From contig JABABI010000013.1 of NCBI GenBank assembly GCA_014238335.1, positions 1 to 64,000 on the forward strand: a stretch of 64,000 nucleotides of DNA, in the 5' to 3' direction. The notes beneath the pieces were generated by a model, which saw nothing but the letters and a program-made list of their open reading frames with translations, had not been told where the DNA came from and ran no database searches. Positions 28,301 through 34,874 of this stretch are shown piece after piece. Position 1 is the first letter of the stretch, and each line of letters starts with the position of its first letter. The position numbers and the translations under genes were made by a program. This stretch comes from Fuerstiella sp. Its GTDB lineage: Bacteria; Planctomycetota; Planctomycetia; Planctomycetales; Planctomycetaceae.

Positions 28301-28392
28301 AAAATGATATTGGGCCGGCCGGTCGCCTTTGCCTCGCCCCAGGTCGGCAGCGCGGCAAACAGGCCGAGGGCAATAAGGATTCGAATTTTCAT
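22396..28392 (-). CDS. Giant sulfatase/PA14/DUF1080/haem-propeller/HEAT/cytochrome fusion
   Basis: A single uninterrupted frame of 1998 residues from ATG 28392. Approximate order: signal peptide 1-24; Cys-type sulfatase 25-530 (RPNIIFVLCDDLG, active site CMASRTSLMTG at about 81, VLTSDNG); PA14 sandwich 565-660 (IGYLRVPKSGVYHFTLTTNG); DUF1080 glycosidase-like lectin fold 690-900 (TLFNGKDLTGWEG, GGIQFRSKP); PVC-type haem-binding propeller dehydrogenase 930-1340 (AICLDEQGRVYVAEDHRFL, NPQELAIDQYGNMFADDNNC); HEAT repeats 1350-1780; cytochrome c 1845-1990 with CIRCHKV and the PVC-type tail (GTIKAEDAATLTLVTPQNKT). The parts usually occur as separate genes. It would join desulfation, glycan binding and oxidation in one exported chain. 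Confidence 0.93.
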   Translation of the reverse strand: MKIRILIALGLFAALPTWGEAKATGRPNIIFVLCDDLGAGDLGVLWQNGRKGNQKFSTPNMDQFANEGMILSRHYSPAPSCMASRTSLMTGRHSGHSARRNFQFDAEIPNGHTLGSVLKKAGYATAAIGKWGMAGGPHQLSIQPVRGDRSPKTNPSHPTLRGFDYFFGYTAHRDAHYHYPQLGNRPLYDGFIDQTDRLAKCYSTDLFTARAKKWIVDHQRTHPKQPFFTYLCYTAPHAGLRIPTSSHLTAVGNYPAGGGLDGGVQWLDDAVHGQINTAKGAVDKGMHPEVACAVGDDGQPWPDYARRHATMVRRLDDALADLIQLLKDLKIDDRTLVVLTSDNGTLREAGLDKVGFYQPDYLDTYGHYDGIKLDLWEGGVRMPTIVRWPSMIQAGSESTAPSQFHDWMATFCDLSGIPVPAASDGVSMVPTLTGQGEQPRGIVYSEFLSPLKTPNFMKFEAARRGRPRGQMQSVLIGDYKGVRVNIKNHQSDFEVYHTLNDPKETTDLAGKPGAPTQQEFQAAVLRSRRSDVFAKRPYDDALIPALAERPTRPGLMRKDYPGNFDWVPQLDQREPSGQKVVSGMASTSGAQQFIGYLRVPKSGVYHFTLTTNGKAVVRLHDALLIDADSQYTAGSKALSGDIALQTGLHPLRINYLAGTDAAAVTLEWQVPGEKMKLISQAQFCVKKGIKDEPGVTTLFNGKDLTGWEGSKQYWSVKEGSIAAKSTKDIPRNEFLWSATEVKDFYLAVNVRLAPHNRNGGIQFRSKPNNRGSRAIGYQADMGHAAGHGNLWGRLYEEDGRGKLDWNTHGAKAVKPGEWNRYEILAVGHRIWTAVNGILCTAIEDPSGDLSGRLGLGLSGGPVQTVQYKILAFSHDPAVTLAGLNETQLIAKLRKPGTNELVNADDFAAARKAAAAFRIPKGLSVDVYAAKPQLTNPVAICLDEQGRVYVAEDHRFLAGTPENRSHSFMLEDDLQLTTLEDRLAMQKKWAHKFDKGFDWFTQTSDIVRRLEDKDGDGQADESLVFAAGFDSPLDGLGSGLIARDGKVWYTCIPNLWLLEDKNGDGKAEHKESLLRGFGVNAAFYGHDLHGLVWGVDGRLYFSVGDRGAHVVTKEGTTISNPRRGAVYRCNPDGTELERIHQGLRNPQELAIDQYGNMFADDNNCDKGDHSRLVYVVPGGDSGWNMAYQTIAKPYLTGPWHAEGMWHLKHELQPAFIVPPVGKIGAGPSGFVFSSGTSLPARYRNHFFYCNYKGNVGGIESFAVKQQGASFAIADHHDFCKPIKASDVDFGYDGKMYVADYPTSPWKREQSGGRIYTIVDKARLRQPVIAETRLLFQKGFRHRTTKELASLLYHDDMRVRLRAQFALAERGNASVEVFSQIATRDENQLARLHAIWGLGQIERTAPTSKTLAPVIALLKDEDSEVRAQAARVLGDAHFKPAAAAIVNLLADETPRVRFFAALALGSLESKDAGDRVISMLRENDGKDRYLTHAGVVALELIGDREFVQQWAGDKSAAVRMAVLLVQRRWSDSRIAQFLDDARLEIVTEAARAINDLPLTTGRDKLANLAERFKNASGENVVPLMRRIINANLQLGSRTNVEAVIGIATSVKQSTVIRTEAVSALSSWQDPTKRDRVTGFWQPVAARDPSTVRDVVQRTASKLLATSPPDLLVDVTKLLTALDVKTDDHAFAAWVADSNRSSDVRIAALRLLENRKYGNLSEIIDTLLVTDNAELRAEARDLLASRDEARATSIFLKLLDDQNSGVTERQRAIASLARLKSLAAGETLDNWAGRLGQGKAPASLQLDLIEAFTASPNASRVMAMRQFNASADEADPLSAYRVALTGGNAKIGRDIFVGHVSAQCIRCHKVDEHGGTAGPDLSKVASPERNLDRRHLLESIVLPNAKIAKGFGTVTIVFDSGKVVAGTIKAEDAATLTLVTPQNKTIRIDRDNIDEQTAVISAMPEMTKNLTLREIRDLVEYLATLGKNKQPSHDSNQEDEA

Positions 28393-28511
28393 GGTTGGTT
28401 ACCCTTGCTAATCCTGTGGCTATTTAGCCTACTTCCTTCGCGGAGGATTGTTGGCGTTGCCTTCTGGATCGGCGCCATCTCTTTCATTTCCTGACTCCCC
28501 GATCGTTTCAA

Positions 28512-29932
28512 CTATTCAATCGTCGGATGCATTGTGGCCCGCCACTCATCGAACAAGCCGCCCAAATCATCGACGACCTCCGGGTGCTTCCCAGCGATAT
28601 CGTGACGCTCACCGATGTCTTTCTTCAAGTCGTAGAGCTGCCAAGCGGGTGTTGGAGCCTTCGATCCGATCGTTTCGTTTAGCCGCACGAGTTTCCCGTC
28701 CCCTTTTCGGATGGCGCTGTTGTGAACGTTCCGAGTGGGCGTGACAAAGGCACCCTTCTTTTTTGGAAGCCAGCTGCGATTCTGCCAGCAGAGCCATTCG
28801 TGGAGTTTGGTGTCATTCTTACCCACAAGGCAGGGCAGTAGGTTGACGCCGTCGGTCGGCTGCGCTGCAGGCATGGCCAGGCCCACGGCTTTCACCAGCG
28901 TGGGAAACACATCGGTACCGGAGACCACCTCACCGTAGACTTCTCCCGTGGGCACCATCCCAGGCCAGCGCAGGATCATGGGCACGCGAACGCCTCCCTC
29001 GAGAACGTCGAACTTGTGTCCGCGCAGCGGCAGGTTGTTGGCGAAGTTGCGCGAGTGTGCGGCGTAAAGGGAAGTGCTGCCACCGCCGCCGTTGTCATTA
29101 AGAAAAACAACGATGGTGTTGTCGGCGATGCTGCGCTGATCCAGTCGATCGAGCACGCGGCCGATGCTGCGGTCCAGCGCTAGCAGCATGCCGTCATAAG
29201 TGCGGCGATTCTCGTCCTCGACCTTGGGGAACTTTTCCCGGTCGCCATCGAGAGCGTGCATGGGCGAATGGACCGCATTGAAAGCGAGGTAGAGGAAGAA
29301 GGGCTGGGACTGACTCCGGTCGATGAAGGCACAGGCTTCGGTGCCCCAGAATTCAGTCAGGTATTCGGGTGCCGGGAAGGCCTCGGACTCGCTCTTGCGA
29401 TAGACCGGGGTGCCTTTCCAGAAGGGCGAGTCTCCGCCGCGAATGCCGACGAACTCATCGAATCCGCGCTGGGGGGGGCTCCTGTTTCATATTGCGCCTT
29501 CTTGTTTCCGTTGAGATACCATTTGCCGACCAGGCCCGTCCGGTAACCTGCTTTTTGAAACACGGCCGGCAGGAGCGTCTGCTGAAGGAAAAGGCGAACG
29601 CGTTCTTCACCGTAGATGTTGTCATAGACGCCGAATCGCTGTTGATTCTGGCCGGACAGGAGGCCCATCCGCGACGCCACGCAGATCGGCGCGGTCACAT
29701 AGGCGTTGGTAAAGCTTGCCCCTTCATTTGCCAAACGATCAATGTTCGGCGTGGAGATCTCTGACTTTCCAAATTTAGCGAGATCGGAATAACCCATGTC
29801 ATTCGACATGATGACGATCACGTTCGGACTGCCCGATTTCTCGGATGGTTTGTCGCCAGCAGCTTCATGGGTGTAGTACGACGCTGAAGCAAGACAAAGA
29901 GCCCACATCAGCGGTGCGATTGGTGGTCTCAT
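28512..29932 (-). pseudogene. Secreted sulfatase split by a homopolymer frameshift
   Basis: ATG 29932 opens a leader (MRPPIAPLMWALCLASASYY), then SPNVIVIMSNDMGYSDL, active site CVASRMGLLSG and GYRTGLVGKWYLNGNKK. After YETGAPP the frame is lost within a run of eight G (29471-29478, plus strand). One extra base in that run restores QRGFDEFVGIRGGDSPFWKG and the full C-terminal half to 28512 (FFLYLAFNAVHSPMHALDGD, VVFLNDNGGGGSTSL), with no other defect. About 473 residues when corrected. This is a one-base indel: sequencing error, phase-variable tract or recent inactivation cannot be told apart here. Confidence 0.85.
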
Positions 29933-30165
29933 ATTTAATAGGTCTTTCTGAGTCAACCATTTTTGCGGTAGCGAAACTCACCGAGAGTTTCGGTTGACCA
30001 AGAATTACCGAAAGTCTTGGCGACTCGATCATCGCAACCGCGTCTCGACGAAAATCGTCGCTATATTGATTGAAAACCTTACCAGCGTTAACGCCTGAAC
30101 TCTTCGCGTGCTTCGACGTAATCTACGCTCCTTGTGGTGACGACTCTACCACACTTCTTGAGCAC
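29933..30165. other. Short stretch without a supported gene
   Basis: About 230 bases between the broken sulfatase and the cupredoxin relic. It contains two weak hairpins (ACCGA...TCGGT and CCAAGA...TCTTGG near 29978-30018) and no coding block. Confidence 0.4.
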
Positions 30166-30690
30166 CTACTTTTCTTGGGGAACTCCAGTGCGAGGATCCA
30201 CGACATTCGTATGGACCAGCACGTCGTCAGATTCAGGAACGTAGTGTTTTGCGAATGCGTCGGGATTCGCAACGAGGAGGTTAGACAATTTCCCAACGCT
30301 CTCCAGTGAGCCAGGCTTCACCAGCACCCAGTTGTGCGGAACGACATCCGGGTTCACCTATGTAAATTTGATCGGCTCACCAGCCTTCACTCGCAACGAA
30401 CGACGGGCAAACGTCAGGTTCGTTCCCGTCTGGAGACGAATGTCTTGCGCCCCTGGAATCGCTTTGCGCCACGGGTTCTCTGCAGCTTTTCCAAGTGACG
30501 CCAGATCCGTCAGCATTGGATGCCAGGCGATCGACTTGTCTGTCGGCTTGTAACCAGCGAACTCAGTAAAACGAGTTGCCAACCTGTTGACCGTGACGAA
30601 CAACTCGTGCGGTTCGCCTGCATCAACCCGCACATAAAGATGCAGCTGGTTGACCGGCCGCCTCTCGGCGATGGAATTCCGCCCAAATCA
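30166..30690 (-). pseudogene. Cupredoxin-type C-terminal relic of a haem-binding protein
   Basis: Read on the minus strand from about 30690: LHLYVRVDAGEPHELFVTVN, FTEFAGYKPTDKSIAWHPML, then RRSLRVKAGEPIKFT, an in-frame TAG at 30358-30360, and directly VNPDVVPHNWVLVKPGSLES and FAKHYVPESDDVLV. These are blocks of the azurin/plastocyanin-like domain found at the end of planctomycete haem-propeller proteins (PHN supplies a copper-ligand His). The frame is closed upstream by a stop and downstream ends before the expected C...H...M ligand loop. Thus both ends are missing and the middle has a nonsense codon: a decayed fragment. Confidence 0.65.
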
Positions 30691-30746
30691 CAGCAAGACG
30701 GGCCGGCCAGGCAGTGAGCCTGGCAACGTTCGGCTGTACCTAAGAC

Positions 30747-32531
30747 CTACTCATTTGACGGCAGCTCGACCAATTCCCTGGGAAGCTGTTTAATTACGTC
30801 CAATCCACGCAGATAGTCAGCTCTGCCTTCACAGAACTTTCTTAACTCCCCGTCGCGATTGTCAGTCGCCTGCTGAAAGGCTTCGGCAGTGGTCAGTTTT
30901 CGTGTATCAGCTTCTACTTCTGCCTGGATCAACTTTCGTGCTGACGCGACACGAGGTCCAAGATGTTCCCAGTTCAGGTACTTGGTCGCGATCAGACGCA
31001 CGTATTGAAGATACCGCGTGCGCAGAGTCTCATTGGCCAGCAGCTTGCTTCGCAATGGAAAGCGATCACTGTCGATACCCACCAGAGGATCCAGATCCAC
31101 ACTTGGTCGCGGACCACGCCCGCCCGGCCCCTGTTCGCGCGGTCCTCGCGCGCCTTGTGGCCCATCGCCTCTGCGCCGCTGGTCATCGCGCGGACGGTCG
31201 TTTGCATTTGGCGGACCATCAGGTGTCCGACGGTTACGCGAATTACCCTCGGGCGGCCCAAAACCCGGCGGCCCAAAACCCGGTGGGCCAAAACCCGGTG
31301 GACGTCCACCGGGGCCGCCCGGTCCACCTGGACCTCTGCCCTGTCGGTCATGGAAAGCTTCGTTCATGTCGTGCGGCAGGATATGAAACATGCCGTCTTT
31401 ATCCTGGTACATGTTGTAGTCGCTGGCACGGGTCCAGTAGCCGTCGCTGTTGACGAGAGCGACGTCAACGGCGAGGAACCACAAGACACCGTCCAGATCG
31501 AGCACGGGGCTTAGCGCCGTTTCCATGTCCTGGGGCGCGGTTTCATTCAGAAGTCTGCAAAGACTGACTAAGTCGTGCCACGGCTCTTCTTTGTCCTTTG
31601 ATTTGATTTCAAACCGTTGTCGGTAGGGCTCAAGCTCATCGCCCAGGTACCGCAGGCCGGCATCTCCGTTGGGGTTCCCACTGACCTTCCAGCGAGCCCC
31701 TTTCTTCGTGTCGAAGTTCTGCTTCACGAAGTCCTTGTTGAACTGTTGTGAGTTGGCATACAGACCCCAACTGCGACCATTAATCACCACCTTTACAAAG
31801 TTTACTTTCGGTGTTGCAATTTCCTGGCCGGCAATGTGCGAATAAAGTAACGAACTCATCATCGACGCATCACCGTTGCAGTTGAGCAGATTCAACGATT
31901 TGTATTCGTAAAGACGCTGATCTTCATCGATGAAGTCGATGGACAGATTCAGCGAGCGTTTACTTCCGGACGGAATCATGAAGAACGAAGATGAGCCTCG
32001 AAAGCTCATGCCTACCTGCGGGTACGTTATGCCATCAACCCTCAACGTGGCAGGGATTTCGACATCGGTCGGCTTAAAGGCCGCCATCTGTTCTTCCCAG
32101 TTTTCATCCTCAAACTCGATGAACAGAGTCCGAAGTACGTTTGTGTCATAGAGCCCCGCGTCACCGTGAACTTCTACGTCTGCTGGTGAGACTTCCGGTC
32201 CCGGCCGGCCGGCCGGCCGGCTGCTGCCTCCTGGACCGCCCCGACCTCCGGGCCCGCCGCGCCTGCCTCCAGGTCCCCCGCGTCTGCCTCCAGGTCCCCC
32301 GCGTCTGTCGCCTCGTTCTGCCTGCATGGACTGCAGTTCAGCCAGCGCGGCCTTTCGTTCTTCGCCATTTAACCAACCATCATCATTGGCGTCGAATTCG
32401 TCGACCAGTTTGGTGTCCGGTGCATTCGGACCACCCGGAGGCTGAGCCGCCAGATCCGATGAGGGCGTGCCCAGCACCGTTGTCAAAGGCACGATCGCCC
32501 AAAGTAAGTACCGGTATCGCGATGTATTCAT
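30747..32531 (-). CDS. CotH-type kinase protein with EF-hand and Gly/Pro-rich linkers
   Basis: A 594-residue secreted protein (leader LLWAIVPLTTVLGTPSSDLA). One EF-hand loop sits at residues 47-58 (DANDDGWLNGEE), followed by GGPGGRR repeats. The CotH domain covers roughly 125-540 (FRGSSSFFMIPSGSKRSLNL, YEYKSLNLLNCNGDASMMSS) and includes the metal-binding motif HDMNE near 388. A GFGPP-repeat and Arg/Pro-rich insertion of about 100 residues interrupts it just after that motif. CotH family members are atypical protein kinases first known from spore coats; planctomycetes export many of unknown target. Start ATG 32531 is the only one with a leader. Confidence 0.88.
   Translation of the reverse strand: MNTSRYRYLLWAIVPLTTVLGTPSSDLAAQPPGGPNAPDTKLVDEFDANDDGWLNGEERKAALAELQSMQAERGDRRGGPGGRRGGPGGRRGGPGGRGGPGGSSRPAGRPGPEVSPADVEVHGDAGLYDTNVLRTLFIEFEDENWEEQMAAFKPTDVEIPATLRVDGITYPQVGMSFRGSSSFFMIPSGSKRSLNLSIDFIDEDQRLYEYKSLNLLNCNGDASMMSSLLYSHIAGQEIATPKVNFVKVVINGRSWGLYANSQQFNKDFVKQNFDTKKGARWKVSGNPNGDAGLRYLGDELEPYRQRFEIKSKDKEEPWHDLVSLCRLLNETAPQDMETALSPVLDLDGVLWFLAVDVALVNSDGYWTRASDYNMYQDKDGMFHILPHDMNEAFHDRQGRGPGGPGGPGGRPPGFGPPGFGPPGFGPPEGNSRNRRTPDGPPNANDRPRDDQRRRGDGPQGARGPREQGPGGRGPRPSVDLDPLVGIDSDRFPLRSKLLANETLRTRYLQYVRLIATKYLNWEHLGPRVASARKLIQAEVEADTRKLTTAEAFQQATDNRDGELRKFCEGRADYLRGLDVIKQLPRELVELPSNE
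31255..31299. repeat. Three 15-bp tandem repeats in the CotH gene
   Basis: Three consecutive near-identical copies of GGCCCAAAACCCGGC (third copy begins GGGCC) encode the GFGPP repeats of the CotH-protein insertion. Such units can change number by slippage without breaking the frame. Confidence 0.8.
32201..32301. repeat. CCGG microsatellite and 21-bp repeats in the CotH gene
   Basis: Positions 32201-32220 are five copies of CCGG; 32260-32301 are two copies of a 21-bp unit encoding RRGGPGG. Both lie in the low-complexity linker between the EF-hand and the CotH domain. Confidence 0.75.
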
Positions 32532-33091
32532 TTGGAACTAAACCCTGAGAAGGATGGCTGGTCTGCAGAAAAGAGTGTTTGTCAGCGATTGTCAGCGATT
32601 GTCAGCAGGAATCTTCGCTTGCTGCTACTACAGCGTATGACGCTGATTCAGGGCCGCAAAAAACGTTTTCTGGCCTACAATGTGTGCTTCCCACGAGCCC
32701 GAACGAGCCACATGTTTTCGTAAATTGCTCCAGCTACTCAGAGCTTGAACACGCTTGTTCGCCTGGAGTTTCGAAGTTTTGGGAACAAAACGTGAAACCC
32801 GCCTGCAGAATTTGGTTTAAGACGTTTGTAGTTTCATTTATTCCACAGCGAAAAAGATCCTGCCATCTCTGGTCCGCGAGGATGATCTCACCGCAATGGA
32901 AACCGCTCGGGTCACGCAATCCGGCCTGGGACTACAACGACCAATTCGATCCCAGGAGTTTCATTTCGGTCCGCCTGCTGCCTTTTACTGTATTTGGATT
33001 TCTTCAGAGTTTTCCCTGCGGCAATCGCATCAGGCAGATGCAGGGCAGTATTGTAACCGCCGTGTCTACGGCTCATACGTGGAGAGTTCAT
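32532..33091. other. Divergent intergenic region with 10-bp tandem repeat
   Basis: The 560 bases separate the divergent CotH and sulfatase starts and should hold both promoters. At 32581-32607 the unit GTCAGCGATT occurs twice and partially a third time. The long open frame running through to the sulfatase has no leader or family match before 33092, so I treat this region as non-coding. Confidence 0.5.
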
Positions 33092-34813
33092 ATGGTATCC
33101 AGACTTGTAATTCTTCTGGCATTTCTGACTGCACCGTGTGCGCTCAGGGCTGTGGATCGCCCGAATCTGGTGTTCATCCTCGCTGACGATCTCGGCTGGA
33201 GCGACACAACACTGTACGGCACAACCAGCTTGTACGAAACTCCCAATATCCAGCGTCTTGCAAACCGGGGGATGCTGTTCACCAACGCCTATACAGCTCA
33301 TCCACTTTGCTCGCCGACGCGGTGCAGCATCATGACGGGGCTCGATCCGGCTCGGACCGGATTCACGGGCGCGGCCGGACATATGGCCGGCGTGATTCTG
33401 GAAAAGAAGCTTCCCGAACGAGCGAGGCCTGACCTGAAAGTTCTTACTCCTCAAAGTGTTTCTCGACTCGATACAGAATACGTCACTCTGCCCGAGACGA
33501 TCAACGCCGCTGGTTACGTCACCGGTCACTTTGGCAAGTGGCACCTGGGCAGGGAACCGCACTCACCACAGCAGCACGGATTTGACGTCGACGTACCGCA
33601 TTGGTGGGGACCTGGCCCGGCAGGCGCTTATGTCGCGCCATGGAAATTTCCCGACTCACTGGATTTCGACCCGAGTGTGCCGGACGAACATATTGAAGAC
33701 CGGATGGCGGATGAAGCCGTCTCGTTCATTGAGAAGAACAAAGATAAACCGTTCTTTCTGAATTACTGGGCGTTCTCTGTTCACGCGCCGTTCGATGGCA
33801 AACAAGAGTTGGTCGATAAGTACGTAGAGAAACTGGCCTCACGCACTGCAGGCAGCCGGCCGGCGGATGAAATCGCTCAGCAGGCAGGCCGCCAGCGATA
33901 TACACAACAATGCCCTGTTTATGGCGCGATGGTGGAAAGCCTCGACGATGCCGTCGGACTGCTGCTCGACACGCTCGACCGGCAGAAGCTGAGCGGCAAT
34001 ACCATCATTGTGTTCTTCTCGGACAACGGCGGCAACATGTACAGCCGAGTCGACGGCATTCCACCAACCAGCAACGCACCACTGCGAGGCGGCAAAGCCA
34101 CGATCTACGAAGGTGGCACGCGCGTGCCCTGTGCCGTCGTATGGCCTGGCAAGACGCAGCCAGGAAGCAGGTCAAATGCATTGCTCAGCAGTACGGATTG
34201 GTATCCCACGCTGATCGAAATGCTGCAAATCACCCAACCTGCCGACCTGTGTTTCGATGGCGTCAGCCAGACGGCTGCGTTGCATGGCCAGCGAGGTCTG
34301 CGCGAGTCACTTGTCTGCTTCGTGCCTAACTACTTTCCGCAGCCTGAAACAATCCCGTCAACGTACGTTCGACAAGGAGGCTGGAAACTGATTCGGTTCC
34401 ACGGTGATGGAACCGACGGCGCAGATCGGTTTGAACTCTACAACCTGGCCCAGGACATCGGTGAGTCGAACAACGTCGCTGCCTTGCATCCGGACCTCGT
34501 CAGGCAGCTGGATGTGAAAATTGAAAACTACCTTGCCCGTACGAAGGCCGCCGTTCCAGTCCGAAACCCGGCGTACGATCCAAAAGCGAAGGGTCAAGTG
34601 GATTCACCAAAGCGCCCCGACAAACGTCCCGGTCCGGAAACAATCTTTCAGCGACGTGATGCAAACAAAGACGGGTTCGTTACGCTTCAGGAGTACATCG
34701 GCAACCCAAAAAATCGCAATGTGCCCGCGCTGACAAGACAATTCAAACGGAAAGACGTCAATGACGACTCGCGTCTTACACTGGACGAAATAAAAATTCA
34801 GAAACAGCAGTGA
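33092..34813 (+). CDS. Secreted Cys-type sulfatase with C-terminal EF-hands
   Basis: ATG 33092 is chosen because it opens a signal peptide (MVSRLVILLAFLTAPCALRA) directly before RPNLVFILADDLGWSDTTLY; the frame is open further upstream but without family similarity. Product 573 residues. Active site CSPTRCSIMTG, then GYVTGHFGKWHLG, IIVFFSDNGG and RVPCAVVWPG are full sulfatase blocks. The last 70 residues add two EF-hand-like loops (DANKDGFVTLQE and DVNDDSRLTLDE), a calcium-binding extension seen in some marine planctomycete sulfatases. It is followed after about 60 bases by a glycosidase-like gene on the same strand. Confidence 0.93.
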   Translation: MVSRLVILLAFLTAPCALRAVDRPNLVFILADDLGWSDTTLYGTTSLYETPNIQRLANRGMLFTNAYTAHPLCSPTRCSIMTGLDPARTGFTGAAGHMAGVILEKKLPERARPDLKVLTPQSVSRLDTEYVTLPETINAAGYVTGHFGKWHLGREPHSPQQHGFDVDVPHWWGPGPAGAYVAPWKFPDSLDFDPSVPDEHIEDRMADEAVSFIEKNKDKPFFLNYWAFSVHAPFDGKQELVDKYVEKLASRTAGSRPADEIAQQAGRQRYTQQCPVYGAMVESLDDAVGLLLDTLDRQKLSGNTIIVFFSDNGGNMYSRVDGIPPTSNAPLRGGKATIYEGGTRVPCAVVWPGKTQPGSRSNALLSSTDWYPTLIEMLQITQPADLCFDGVSQTAALHGQRGLRESLVCFVPNYFPQPETIPSTYVRQGGWKLIRFHGDGTDGADRFELYNLAQDIGESNNVAALHPDLVRQLDVKIENYLARTKAAVPVRNPAYDPKAKGQVDSPKRPDKRPGPETIFQRRDANKDGFVTLQEYIGNPKNRNVPALTRQFKRKDVNDDSRLTLDEIKIQKQQ

Positions 34814-34874
34814 AACACATGCTCTGTCAGCAACGATGATCCGTGACCGGTGCCCTCTTTTACTCTTTTTCGCA

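Noticed and set aside
32581..32607. Short tandem repeat considered as a CRISPR remnant
   Set aside because: The unit is 10 bp with no spacers and no cas genes nearby.
32912..33562. 216-residue minus-strand frame before and over the sulfatase start
   Set aside because: Mirrors the conserved sulfatase blocks; no protein-like features of its own.
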